From positions 3,782,001 through 3,846,000 of the forward strand of contig NZ_CP011454.1 in assembly GCF_000695095.2 (NCBI RefSeq): a stretch of 64,000 bases of DNA, written 5' to 3'. Origin of the DNA: Gemmatimonas phototrophica (GTDB taxonomy: Bacteria; Gemmatimonadota; Gemmatimonadetes; Gemmatimonadales; Gemmatimonadaceae). Position 1 is the first letter of the stretch, and the number at the start of each line of letters is the position of its first letter. The translations under genes were made by a program, and so were the position numbers. The notes beneath the pieces were generated by a model that was not told the origin of the DNA, made no database searches, and worked only from the letters and a program-made list of their open reading frames with translations. Shown here in pieces: positions 49,083-55,865 of this stretch.

Positions 49083-49736
49083 CTAGGCCGTCACGGCCTG
49101 CATGAACGTCGTGAGTTTTCCGGCATCGAGCTGACCGTTGGTTCGTACGCCGCTGCAAAGATCCAGCCCGTAGGGGTGCACAGTGTCGATGGCGTGCCGG
49201 ACGTTGAGCGCTGTGAGGCCGCCGGCGAGATACACCGGCGCAGCCACGGTGTCGCGAATACGTCGGCTCAACTGCCAGTCGTGCGTACGGCCGGTTCCGC
49301 CCAACTCCTTGACCGCCAACGCCGGATTGCCGGAATCGAGCAGCAGCGCGTCCACCGCCGGCGCACACTCCTGCGCGTACCCGACGGAGTCGTCGTCAAC
49401 GACGTGAACCACCTGGACCAGGCGAACGCCAGGCAGCAGCCGACGCAGGTGGTGGTGGACCTCAACCGACACGTGATCCACCAGCTGCAGCGTAGTGGTG
49501 CTACAGCGGGCATGCTGCGCCGCAATTTCCGCGGGGGTCTGCAGGCTGGTCAGCAGGAAGGTTTCAATCCCTGCCGGGACCGCGCGAACAATGCGGCCAA
49601 TCAACGCCTCGTCAATGACACCGGGGCCGCTCGGCATGTGCGAGACCAGTCCAAGGGCCGACGCGCCATGCATGATGGCCAACGCCGCTTCCGCCTCGGA
49701 CATAATGCAGCAGATCTTGACCACCGGAACGGGCAT
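49083..49736 (-). CDS. trpF: Phosphoribosylanthranilate isomerase (TrpF-like)
   Basis: The 217-residue protein matches the single-domain TIM-barrel isomerase of tryptophan synthesis: start VKICCIMSEAEAALAIMHGA with the catalytic Cys (about residue 9; most TrpF proteins have KICG), ALGLVSHMPSGPGVID, LVDHVSVEVHHHLRRLLPG, catalytic Asp in DALLLDSGN (about 129), phosphate-binding GGLTALNVRHAI and LDLCSGVRTNGQLDAGKL. The catalytic Cys and Asp are intact, but the substitution of Gly by Cys after the catalytic Cys and the long Gly-Thr-Gly stretch in the middle are unusual. It is the last gene of the trHb-rsmD-acylase-coaW operon, away from other trp genes. Isomerase activity is likely but a paralogous role is possible. 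Confidence 0.8.
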   Translation of the reverse strand: MPVPVVKICCIMSEAEAALAIMHGASALGLVSHMPSGPGVIDEALIGRIVRAVPAGIETFLLTSLQTPAEIAAQHARCSTTTLQLVDHVSVEVHHHLRRLLPGVRLVQVVHVVDDDSVGYAQECAPAVDALLLDSGNPALAVKELGGTGRTHDWQLSRRIRDTVAAPVYLAGGLTALNVRHAIDTVHPYGLDLCSGVRTNGQLDAGKLTTFMQAVTA

Positions 49737-49760
49737 GACGTGTTCGCCGAGAGACGTTGA

Positions 49761-50600
49761 CTACTCGCCCACCTGATCACCCACCACCAGCAACGCCCCG
49801 AGCGCCGTAGCGGATCCGCCACGCTCCGGAATGATGATGCTGGCGTGATAGTACTGTCCCACCAGCTCAAAGGTGCGTCGAATGCTGGGCAGGTCCGTGA
49901 GGTGGCCAACAATGACCGTATCGGCGAGCTGCCGCGCGCGTGCGGCGTTGATGGCAATGACGGCGATAACCTGCCCCACCATGTTCACCAGTGCCGCCGC
50001 GGTGTCCTCACGCGACGCCTCCACAGCGTGACGTGCCACACGGCCGAAGTTCACCGCGGTGGTCTCCGGCGGCAGGCCGCCAATGGCCTGCCCGAGAATT
50101 TCCCCGATCGTCAGGTTGAGCGTGGTATCGCTGCCGTTGAGCGCCAACGCGTCAATCTCCCGGGGATCCACCGTTCCCACCAGGAGCCGAGCGAGGCCAA
50201 CGAGGGTGCCACCGCCAACGCCGGTGCCGCTTACATGCTGTGATCCGCTGGGGCCTGCGGCCACCACCGCAGTGCCCGATCCGGCACTGGCCACCGCCGC
50301 CTGCTCCAGCCCGGCCAGGGCCAACCCACCACGTCCAATGGCCTGTACCTCCGGCACGTGAACAATGCGCCGGCCATCGAGGCTGGGCGACAGCTCCGTG
50401 CGATTGCCACCGGTAACCGCAATCCAGGCGAGATCCGCCGGGGAACAGCCACCATGCGCCAGCGCGGAGCGGATTCGCGCATCGCTGGGCTGTCCTTCGC
50501 TGGCCAATCGCCAATGACGGGTACCAGTCCCATCCTGAACAACGACGTCGGTGTTGCTGGCGCCAAAGTCAACGGCGGCGGCGGGGCGTGTGGTGGTCAC
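49761..50600 (-). CDS. coaW: Type II pantothenate kinase (CoaW/Fumble-like)
   Basis: The 279-residue protein has the actin-like ATPase fold of the type II pantothenate kinases: N-terminal VDFGASNTDVVVQDG (phosphate 1), ASAGSGTAVVAAG, then the family motif GTGVGGGTLVGLARLLVG (about 125-142), LNLTIGEILGQAIGGLP, TAVNFGRVARHAVE and ALVNMVGQVIAVIAIN. These match CoaW of staphylococci and the eukaryotic PanK. It phosphorylates pantothenate in the first step of CoA biosynthesis and is usually not feedback-inhibited. It starts at a GTG 7 bp after the acylase stop and is inside the operon. The position after rsmD is notable because the coaD gene is the usual neighbour of rsmD. Confidence 0.87.
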   Translation of the reverse strand: MTTTRPAAAVDFGASNTDVVVQDGTGTRHWRLASEGQPSDARIRSALAHGGCSPADLAWIAVTGGNRTELSPSLDGRRIVHVPEVQAIGRGGLALAGLEQAAVASAGSGTAVVAAGPSGSQHVSGTGVGGGTLVGLARLLVGTVDPREIDALALNGSDTTLNLTIGEILGQAIGGLPPETTAVNFGRVARHAVEASREDTAAALVNMVGQVIAVIAINAARARQLADTVIVGHLTDLPSIRRTFELVGQYYHASIIIPERGGSATALGALLVVGDQVGE

Positions 50601-50607
50601 CCGATGC

Positions 50608-52794
50608 TCACTGACCAGGCTGATAGGTGCGGACGGCGTGCTTCTCCACGTCGTCGCGATAGAAGAGCACGTCCTTGAAATTTCCGGTGGCGTACCGCTC
50701 GCCCTGATTGAAGAAGTACGGCGAATTGGGGTCGGCGTTCACCCCACCGGCCAGCACACTCTTCGCGCGCACCTTGGGGCCGAACTCCACCGCCGCCACA
50801 AAGCTGTTGCCGCGATTGCCGTAATACTTCTTGGTAGTGCGCTGGCCCGTCTGGCCGTAGGCGGCGAGCGAGCCCCAGTTGGCCGACGCAAAGGCCACCG
50901 GCAAGCTGGGCTTGCTGTCGTCGAAGGTGCCGTTGATTTCGCCGTTGAGACGCTGAAACCGATTCACGTCACCCCACGGCGTCTGCCACGAACCGAAATC
51001 GCGCGTGAGGCGATCGGAGGCGCGCGCCAAGGCACCGAGCAGGGACATCGGTGTGGCCGTGGTGGCGATGTAATCGAAGACCGGGATGCCGGCTGCCCGC
51101 GCGGCGAGCGCGCTGGCCTGCACGGCCTCGGTCCCGTAGGCGTCGGCGAGCGTCATGGCCACACTGGCCACGCCGAAGCGGTAGTCCCACGCGCGCAACG
51201 TGCGAATCTGCACCGCAAGTCTCGTGCGCAACGTGTCCTGCGCCGGCAATGCATCGTATGCGGCAATCAGCGGCGGAATGAGCTGCTCCATGGCCGGGAG
51301 ATAGCTGTCGTAGGCGGCGCCAATCAGCCCGTCCAGCGTAAAGTCCTTCCGATTCTGCAAGACGCGCACGGCGTGCACACCGCGCGCATTGTCTTCGCGC
51401 TGCGCCGACATGTACACGGGCCAGTCGCCGATCTTCGGGCTATTGGAGCCGGCAGCGGTAAACGGCCAGTTGTTCGTATTCATGAGCCAGCCGTTGGCGG
51501 GACTCTTGAGCAGAATCATTTCGTCGAGCCCGTGCAGCCCCTGCCACTCCGTGCGCGGGTCGCTGCCGTCTACCGGTTTGGTGAAATCAATCCCGGCGTT
51601 GCGCTTCGGAATGAAGTTGCCATGGAAGTACGCAATCACGCCGTCGGCATCGGCATACACCGTGTTGTTCGACGAATTGGTGCGCAGCGCCATGACCTGC
51701 TTGAACGATTCGAAGTTCGTCGCCTTGGTACGGCCGTAACTCTGCTGAATGGCATCGAGCGGATTGTTCATCATCTTTACCGCCACCCACTGCGTTCCGT
51801 CCATTCGAATGACCGGGCCGTGGTGTGTGAAGTACGCCGTCACCACCTTCTCCGCCATTCCGCTGGCCGTCTTGTACGGCACGCGAATGACCTTCGACGT
51901 CACGGCACGCGTGCCGGTGCCGTACTTGTACGTCCACTGCTTGCCCTTCGGTGCGACGGTCTCAAGGTACTCGTCGATCACATCGCCACCACCGGAGGTG
52001 TGCATCCACCCCAACCGGCTGTTGAATCCCTGGTAGATGAAAAACTGCCCCCACGTCACCGCGCCGTAGGCGTTGAGTCCGTCTTCGCTCACCATGTGGA
52101 TCTCGGGGCGGAAGTAGAAGGACGTGTGCGGATTGATCATGAGCAGCGCACGGCCGTTCACGGTGTTCTGCGGCGCGACGGCAAAGCCGTTGGACCCGCC
52201 GGGCTCCTGGCCGAACGGCGTCGGGGCCGCGTCGTCGTTGCGCGAAGGCGCCGGCGTGGCACTGCGCGGGCCATAGAACTGTTCGAGGCTCCGCAGATTC
52301 ACGCTCTCGATGTCACCGCCGATGGAACCTTCGCTGAACGCGAGCGCCATCCACGGTTCGAATGTCGTGAGCACGCGCGGCTTCACCTGTGGATGCGTGC
52401 TGAGATAGTAGTTGAGTCCATCGGACCACCCCACCATCAACGCCTTGAGCCACGCCGGGCTGCTCACGTACAGTTTCTTGAGCTCCAGCGTATCGATGAA
52501 AAGCTTCATGCGCAGGTCGCGCCAGACCTCGCGCTCCCCTTCCACTTCGGCCAGTCGACCCAGCGCGTTGATGTAGTTCGTCTCCACGCGATTGAAGTCG
52601 TCTTCCGCCTGCGCGTAGATCATGCCGAACACGGCATCGGCATCGGACTTTCCGTACACATGGGCGACGCCCCACTGGTCGCGCATGATCGTCACGCGCT
52701 TGGCCTGCTCGGCCCACTTGGCCGGCTGGGCATGGAGGACGGTGCTCGCCAGCAGAACAGTTGCAGCGGCAACAGCGCGAAGCCGGAGGGTCAT
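50608..52794 (-). CDS. Secreted penicillin acylase / AHL acylase family Ntn hydrolase
   Basis: From ATG 52794 the protein has 728 residues with a signal peptide (cleavage near VLHAQP). It is a precursor of the penicillin G/AHL acylase family: alpha-chain features TIMRDQWGVAHVYGKSDADA and DDFNRVETNYINALGRLAEV, then the cleavage-site and nucleophile motif PGGSNGFAVAP with Ser at about 200, and NPHTSFYFRPEIHMVSEDGL with the conserved Asn-Pro-His of the beta chain. The Ser at the new N-terminus is the catalytic nucleophile after autocleavage. Substrates may be beta-lactams, acyl-homoserine lactones or lipopeptides. Its ATG overlaps the rsmD stop by 4 bp. It is the third gene of the operon. Confidence 0.88.
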   Translation of the reverse strand: MTLRLRAVAAATVLLASTVLHAQPAKWAEQAKRVTIMRDQWGVAHVYGKSDADAVFGMIYAQAEDDFNRVETNYINALGRLAEVEGEREVWRDLRMKLFIDTLELKKLYVSSPAWLKALMVGWSDGLNYYLSTHPQVKPRVLTTFEPWMALAFSEGSIGGDIESVNLRSLEQFYGPRSATPAPSRNDDAAPTPFGQEPGGSNGFAVAPQNTVNGRALLMINPHTSFYFRPEIHMVSEDGLNAYGAVTWGQFFIYQGFNSRLGWMHTSGGGDVIDEYLETVAPKGKQWTYKYGTGTRAVTSKVIRVPYKTASGMAEKVVTAYFTHHGPVIRMDGTQWVAVKMMNNPLDAIQQSYGRTKATNFESFKQVMALRTNSSNNTVYADADGVIAYFHGNFIPKRNAGIDFTKPVDGSDPRTEWQGLHGLDEMILLKSPANGWLMNTNNWPFTAAGSNSPKIGDWPVYMSAQREDNARGVHAVRVLQNRKDFTLDGLIGAAYDSYLPAMEQLIPPLIAAYDALPAQDTLRTRLAVQIRTLRAWDYRFGVASVAMTLADAYGTEAVQASALAARAAGIPVFDYIATTATPMSLLGALARASDRLTRDFGSWQTPWGDVNRFQRLNGEINGTFDDSKPSLPVAFASANWGSLAAYGQTGQRTTKKYYGNRGNSFVAAVEFGPKVRAKSVLAGGVNADPNSPYFFNQGERYATGNFKDVLFYRDDVEKHAVRTYQPGQ

Positions 52795-53390
52795 GGCTCG
52801 GTGGGTGAGTCGGTCGGCGGGAGAATCGGCGAAACCAGCGTATCGGACACGGGCGCGACCTCTGGGACAATGATCGGCGCGCGATACACCGAGATCGAGG
52901 TGTCTTCGAGGACGTGAATCTTGGCGCCCTTCGGGAGCACGTGCGTCTTGAGATGCTCGGCCACGAGCACGCGCGACCACGGGGCACGCTGCCACCGCTC
53001 GATGAGCCGATCAAGCATCCGTGATTCATACGGCGGATCAACGAACGCGATGTCGTAGCGGTCGGGAGTCAGCATGTCGGCAAAGGGCAGCGCGTCTTTC
53101 TTGTAGACGCGGCACTTCGTCGATACACGAAGCGCGGCAATGTTGGCCTTGAGCGCGTGCAGACTGGAGGGACGGAACTCCACGAAGTCCACGTACTTGG
53201 CGCCGCGCGAAACGGCTTCGAGCCCCAGCGCCCCTGTCCCGGCAAAGAGATCGGCCACACGGGCCCCCTCGAGATCTGCCGCCAGCAACTTCATCATCTG
53301 TACTCGCACCGCCTCGGCGGTGGGACGCACTCGAAAATCCTTGGGTGACGTGAGGTTCCGGCCACCAAACTTCCCACCGACAATTCGCAC
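52791..53390 (-). CDS. rsmD: 16S rRNA m2G966 methyltransferase RsmD
   Basis: The 199-residue protein begins at GTG 53390 with RIVGGKFGGRNLTSPKDFRV, the RsmD N-terminus. SAM-binding GTGALGLEAVSRGA is at about 51-64 and the catalytic motif VDPPYESRMLDRL at about 124-136, with the DPPY tetrapeptide of this family. It methylates the exocyclic amine of G966 in 16S rRNA. A C-terminal extension of about 25 residues, rich in Pro and Thr (PEVAPVSDTLVSPILPPTDSP), is not part of the usual fold. It starts 3 bp after the hemoglobin stop and overlaps the acylase start. coaD, often the next gene in other genomes, is absent; coaW is two genes further on. Confidence 0.9.
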   Translation of the reverse strand: MRIVGGKFGGRNLTSPKDFRVRPTAEAVRVQMMKLLAADLEGARVADLFAGTGALGLEAVSRGAKYVDFVEFRPSSLHALKANIAALRVSTKCRVYKKDALPFADMLTPDRYDIAFVDPPYESRMLDRLIERWQRAPWSRVLVAEHLKTHVLPKGAKIHVLEDTSISVYRAPIIVPEVAPVSDTLVSPILPPTDSPTEP

Positions 53391-53393
53391 CGC

Positions 53394-53774
53394 TTACTCC
53401 GGCTGGTTGCGCATGTGATCCGCCAGCTGTTGCAGCTTCTGGCGGAGAAAGGTTTTGAGCTCGTCGGGCGCGTCGTGCCCGGCCAGCGCATGATCCATGC
53501 ACCACAACCATTCGTCGCGCTCCTGCGCGCCGATGGCAAACGGAAAGTGGCGCATGCGCAGCCGCGGGTGCCCGTATTTCTCCACGTAATGCTGGGGGCC
53601 ACCGGTCCACCCGCACAAAAAGAGAAACAGCTTCTCGCGCGACACCTTGAGGTTCGCCGCATGCAGGGCGCGAATGGTCGCGGCCTCAGGAGCGGTATCC
53701 ATGAGGTCGTAGAAGCGGTCCACCAGCGCGCGAATGCCGGACTCACCGCCAAGCTGTTCGAAGTGCGTGTTCAC
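53394..53774 (-). CDS. Group II truncated hemoglobin
   Basis: The 126-residue protein starts at GTG 53774. It has the globin 2-on-2 fold features of group II: FEQLGGESGIRALVDRFYDL (helices A-B), LFLFLCGWTGGPQHYVEKYG with Trp and Tyr near the haem, and the proximal His in GHPRLRMRHFPFAIGAQERD (His near residue 77), followed by EWLWCMDHALAGHD. These match trHbO-like proteins, which bind O2, NO or sulfide. It is the first gene of the operon and has TAGCCT six bases before its GTG and no Shine-Dalgarno. A TTGCCC lies 18 bases upstream of the TAGCCT. The unusual inverted repeat is just upstream. Confidence 0.88.
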   Translation of the reverse strand: MNTHFEQLGGESGIRALVDRFYDLMDTAPEAATIRALHAANLKVSREKLFLFLCGWTGGPQHYVEKYGHPRLRMRHFPFAIGAQERDEWLWCMDHALAGHDAPDELKTFLRQKLQQLADHMRNQPE

Positions 53775-53780
53775 TCGGGA

Positions 53781-53786
53781 AGGCTA
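53781..53786 (-). promoter_or_regulatory. Candidate leaderless promoter of the hemoglobin operon
   Basis: TAGCCT on the minus strand ends six bases (TCCCGA) before the GTG at 53774. A TTGCCC -35-like hexamer stands 18 bases further upstream, making it the best-formed promoter of its class in this window. Confidence 0.55.
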
Positions 53787-53872
53787 GCGAACCCGAGGAG
53801 CCAAGGGCAAGCGGTATGGCCGAGCTCGCTTCGGGAGAGAGCTCAGAGACGAGAGGCCTGAGGCCGAGGTGG

Positions 53873-54132
53873 GAGCGTTGCGAGTTGAGCGGTGCGATGG
53901 ATATCGACGGTGAGAGGGTCGAGATCACCACGACAATGAGAGGTGCGGGTGCTGGCGTCCGCATGGGAAGTGCCCCCCACGGACGCCGCTGGAACAGCGG
54001 TCGTCCCCGCTGTTACCCCAAGCGCGTGGGGGGCACATACGTGCAGAGGCAACTACTCGCACCTCTCATCGTCGTGGTGATCTCGACCCTCTCACCGTCG
54101 ATATCCATCGCACGTCTGAACTCGCAACGCTC
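53873..54132. repeat. Nested inverted-repeat element, 260 bp, in the 413 bp gene-free gap
   Basis: The region 53775-54187 has no gene. The arms 53873-53950 and 54055-54132 are inverted copies of 78 bp with five mismatches (73 of 78), including a 43 bp perfect core. Inside, the 12 bp arms GTGCCCCCCACG (53970-53981) and CGTGGGGGGCAC (54025-54036) pair perfectly, and CCGCTG-GAA-CAGCGG forms a third stem at 53986-54000. Outside, weaker similarity reaches about 53852 and 54153. This looks like a MITE or a structured RNA. It lies between the 3' end of a lipoprotein gene and the hemoglobin promoter. No transposase or target-site duplication was found. Confidence 0.8.
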
Positions 54133-54160
54133 CGACCTCTAAGTCCGGCCTCGGCGGTCT

Positions 54161-54181
54161 CAGATCTCAGATCTCAGATCT
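54161..54181 (+). repeat. Three tandem CAGATCT heptamers
   Basis: CAGATCT occurs three times in a row (54161-54167, 54168-54174, 54175-54181), just outside the right arm of the inverted repeat and before the stop of the glycine-rich lipoprotein gene. Each unit contains an AGATCT palindrome. Confidence 0.8.
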
Positions 54182-54187
54182 CGTCGC

Positions 54188-54913
54188 TCAATAGCGCGGG
54201 AAGGTGGGCCTGACGCCTCCGCCGTTGGCGATGACGCCGCCAATGGCTCCGCCCAGCACGCCGCCGCGGGCGCCGCCCATGACTTCGCCCACCGTGATGA
54301 CGCCACCGCGCCGCCCATTGCGGCCAGCCCGACGGCGATCATGCTCCTCGCAGTTGTCAACGCCGGCACTGCCACCGCGGATGATCACGCCAATCAGCGT
54401 GCCCCAGCCCCCGCCGCGTCGTCCGGTGCCAGCGCCCGCTTCGCCCTGTCCTTCGCCATCGCCGTGTCCCGCGGATGGCCCACGGGCGGTGCTGATCCCC
54501 ACCTCGGGGTCGGGCGATGGGGCGTGAATCGCCGGCTCCGGAATGGGCGCCGGGGTGGGCTCCAACACGTCCGACACCGCAACGGCAGGAGCGGCCGCCT
54601 CCTCGAGCTGCGGCGTAGCAGCAACCTCCTGCACCTCCGCCTGCGGGGTAGGCCGAGGCATACGGCGGGGCGTAGGCACCGCGTCGCGGCGTCCACGGTT
54701 GGTACCGCTGGGCGCATTGGTGGGGCCGCCCTCCAGCGCCGAGACCACCGCCGTCTGCGGTGGACGCGCCTGGACCGCCAGCTGCAGATCGCGCTCCAGA
54801 TCGGCCGTCATGACACCCTGATCGCGCTCGCCGCCACAGGCCAGCATTCCCAGCGCGGTCACGACGCCAACGGCAACGACTGCGGTTCGCCTGCTCCTGT
54901 TGTTCTGACGCAC
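54188..54913 (-). CDS. Glycine-zipper-like lipoprotein
   Basis: The GTG at 54913 is preceded by GGAGCGGAGGA, a good Shine-Dalgarno, and gives 241 residues. A lipobox LGMLAC (Cys at about 23) follows the signal. Residues of about 30-150 are low-complexity and Pro/Ala/Glu-rich. The C-terminal third is glycine-rich, with VGEVMGGARGGVLGGAIGGV (about 207-226) resembling a glycine-zipper membrane motif, and ends VRPTFPRY. It may be an outer-membrane lipoprotein with a membrane-inserting C-terminus. The frame is open to 55102 but the GTG has the only Shine-Dalgarno. Function is unknown. Confidence 0.72.
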   Translation of the reverse strand: MRQNNRSRRTAVVAVGVVTALGMLACGGERDQGVMTADLERDLQLAVQARPPQTAVVSALEGGPTNAPSGTNRGRRDAVPTPRRMPRPTPQAEVQEVAATPQLEEAAAPAVAVSDVLEPTPAPIPEPAIHAPSPDPEVGISTARGPSAGHGDGEGQGEAGAGTGRRGGGWGTLIGVIIRGGSAGVDNCEEHDRRRAGRNGRRGGVITVGEVMGGARGGVLGGAIGGVIANGGGVRPTFPRY

Positions 54914-55119
54914 TGGTCCTCCGCTCCCTGCGGTGCACCCCTCCGGCCCTCGCCGGAGTGCCACCGACACCCCGTGGCAGGGCAATTGCCGGGCCAACTT
55001 CGTACGTTGCATCACCAAGAGGGGGAACGCTGGCACTAATGGCGACCGCTGTCCCCTTCCGGGGACGACACTCCCGTGAATGTGTCCACCACGTGAGATC
55101 ACTGCCGGGGCTTTCCTTC

Positions 55120-55710
55120 ATGCGTTTCCATACACCGACGCGGCGCAGTGGCGCCTGGCTCGTCCTCGCGCTGGGCACCTCCGCCTGTCAGAATGCGGAG
55201 CAAATTGCTCCCGCCGAACGCCGGGCGATCGCGGACTCGCTGAGCGCCCTGGTGGTCCAGGCCTACGATTTCTCCCGCCCCGACGCGCCGGAGCGACTGC
55301 TCGCCCTGTATCCCGACACAGGACGGGTCATTTCGGCGGTCGCGGGACATGTGACCACCACCCGGGATACCCTGGCCAGCGAAATCCGCGGCTTCTGGCA
55401 ACGCGTGGGGCAGAACATGCGGACCCCCACTTTCGTGCTTGGCTCCACCTACGTGGACCTCATCACACGGAACGCCGCCGTGGTGACGCTGACGTACAGC
55501 ATTCCGCATCGCACCCCTCGTGACACCCCGCATGTGGTCAGCGGCGCCTGGACGATGCTCTGGCGACGCCAGGGCGGGCAGTGGCGGATTGTGCAGGAGC
55601 ATCTGTCCGACACCCCCGAAAGCTCGGCGCCCGGGCCGGCGGTGACCGACCCCATTGCACCACCGGGCGATTCGGCGGCGGGAGCTGGCAGTACGCACCA
55701 GCATCGTTGA
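55120..55710 (+). CDS. NTF2-like lipoprotein
   Basis: From ATG 55120 the protein has 196 residues with lipobox LGTSAC (Cys at about 23). The body is an NTF2/DUF4440-like cone: RAIADSLSALVVQAYDFSRP (helix), ALYPDTGRVISAVAGHVTTT, EIRGFWQRVGQN, TFVLGSTYVDLITRNAAVV and TMLWRRQGGQWRIVQEHLSD. The C-terminal tail is Pro/Gly/Ala-rich. The conserved WR-x(n)-W-x-IVxEH pattern at the last strands is typical of SnoaL-like DUF4440. No catalytic residue is evident. It is divergent from the glycine-rich lipoprotein. It is a candidate small-ligand or calcium-binding-type periplasmic protein. Confidence 0.7.
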   Translation: MRFHTPTRRSGAWLVLALGTSACQNAEQIAPAERRAIADSLSALVVQAYDFSRPDAPERLLALYPDTGRVISAVAGHVTTTRDTLASEIRGFWQRVGQNMRTPTFVLGSTYVDLITRNAAVVTLTYSIPHRTPRDTPHVVSGAWTMLWRRQGGQWRIVQEHLSDTPESSAPGPAVTDPIAPPGDSAAGAGSTHQHR

Positions 55711-55865
55711 CCGGGTCGGCTGTCCGGCTCGCCAGCGGCCGTTCGTGAGCCAATGCACATGCGGTTTTCGAAAACTGGTTAGTGCGCTTCGGGCCGCCGT
55801 GTCGTAACGTATTTCGTCCCGTCCACCCCGGGATCGATGACTGACCCCAGCCCGAGGAGCACGCC

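Noticed and set aside
50551-52917. A 788-codon open frame on the plus strand
   Set aside because: It is antisense to the acylase gene, which has a signal peptide and full catalytic motifs; the plus-strand translation has none.
53816-54142. Short open frames on both strands through the inverted repeat
   Set aside because: Both read nearly the same peptide only because the arms are inverted copies. There is no Shine-Dalgarno and no conservation that I can judge.
54161-54181. The three CAGATCT units as a possible CRISPR remnant
   Set aside because: The units are 7 bp, directly adjacent and without spacers.
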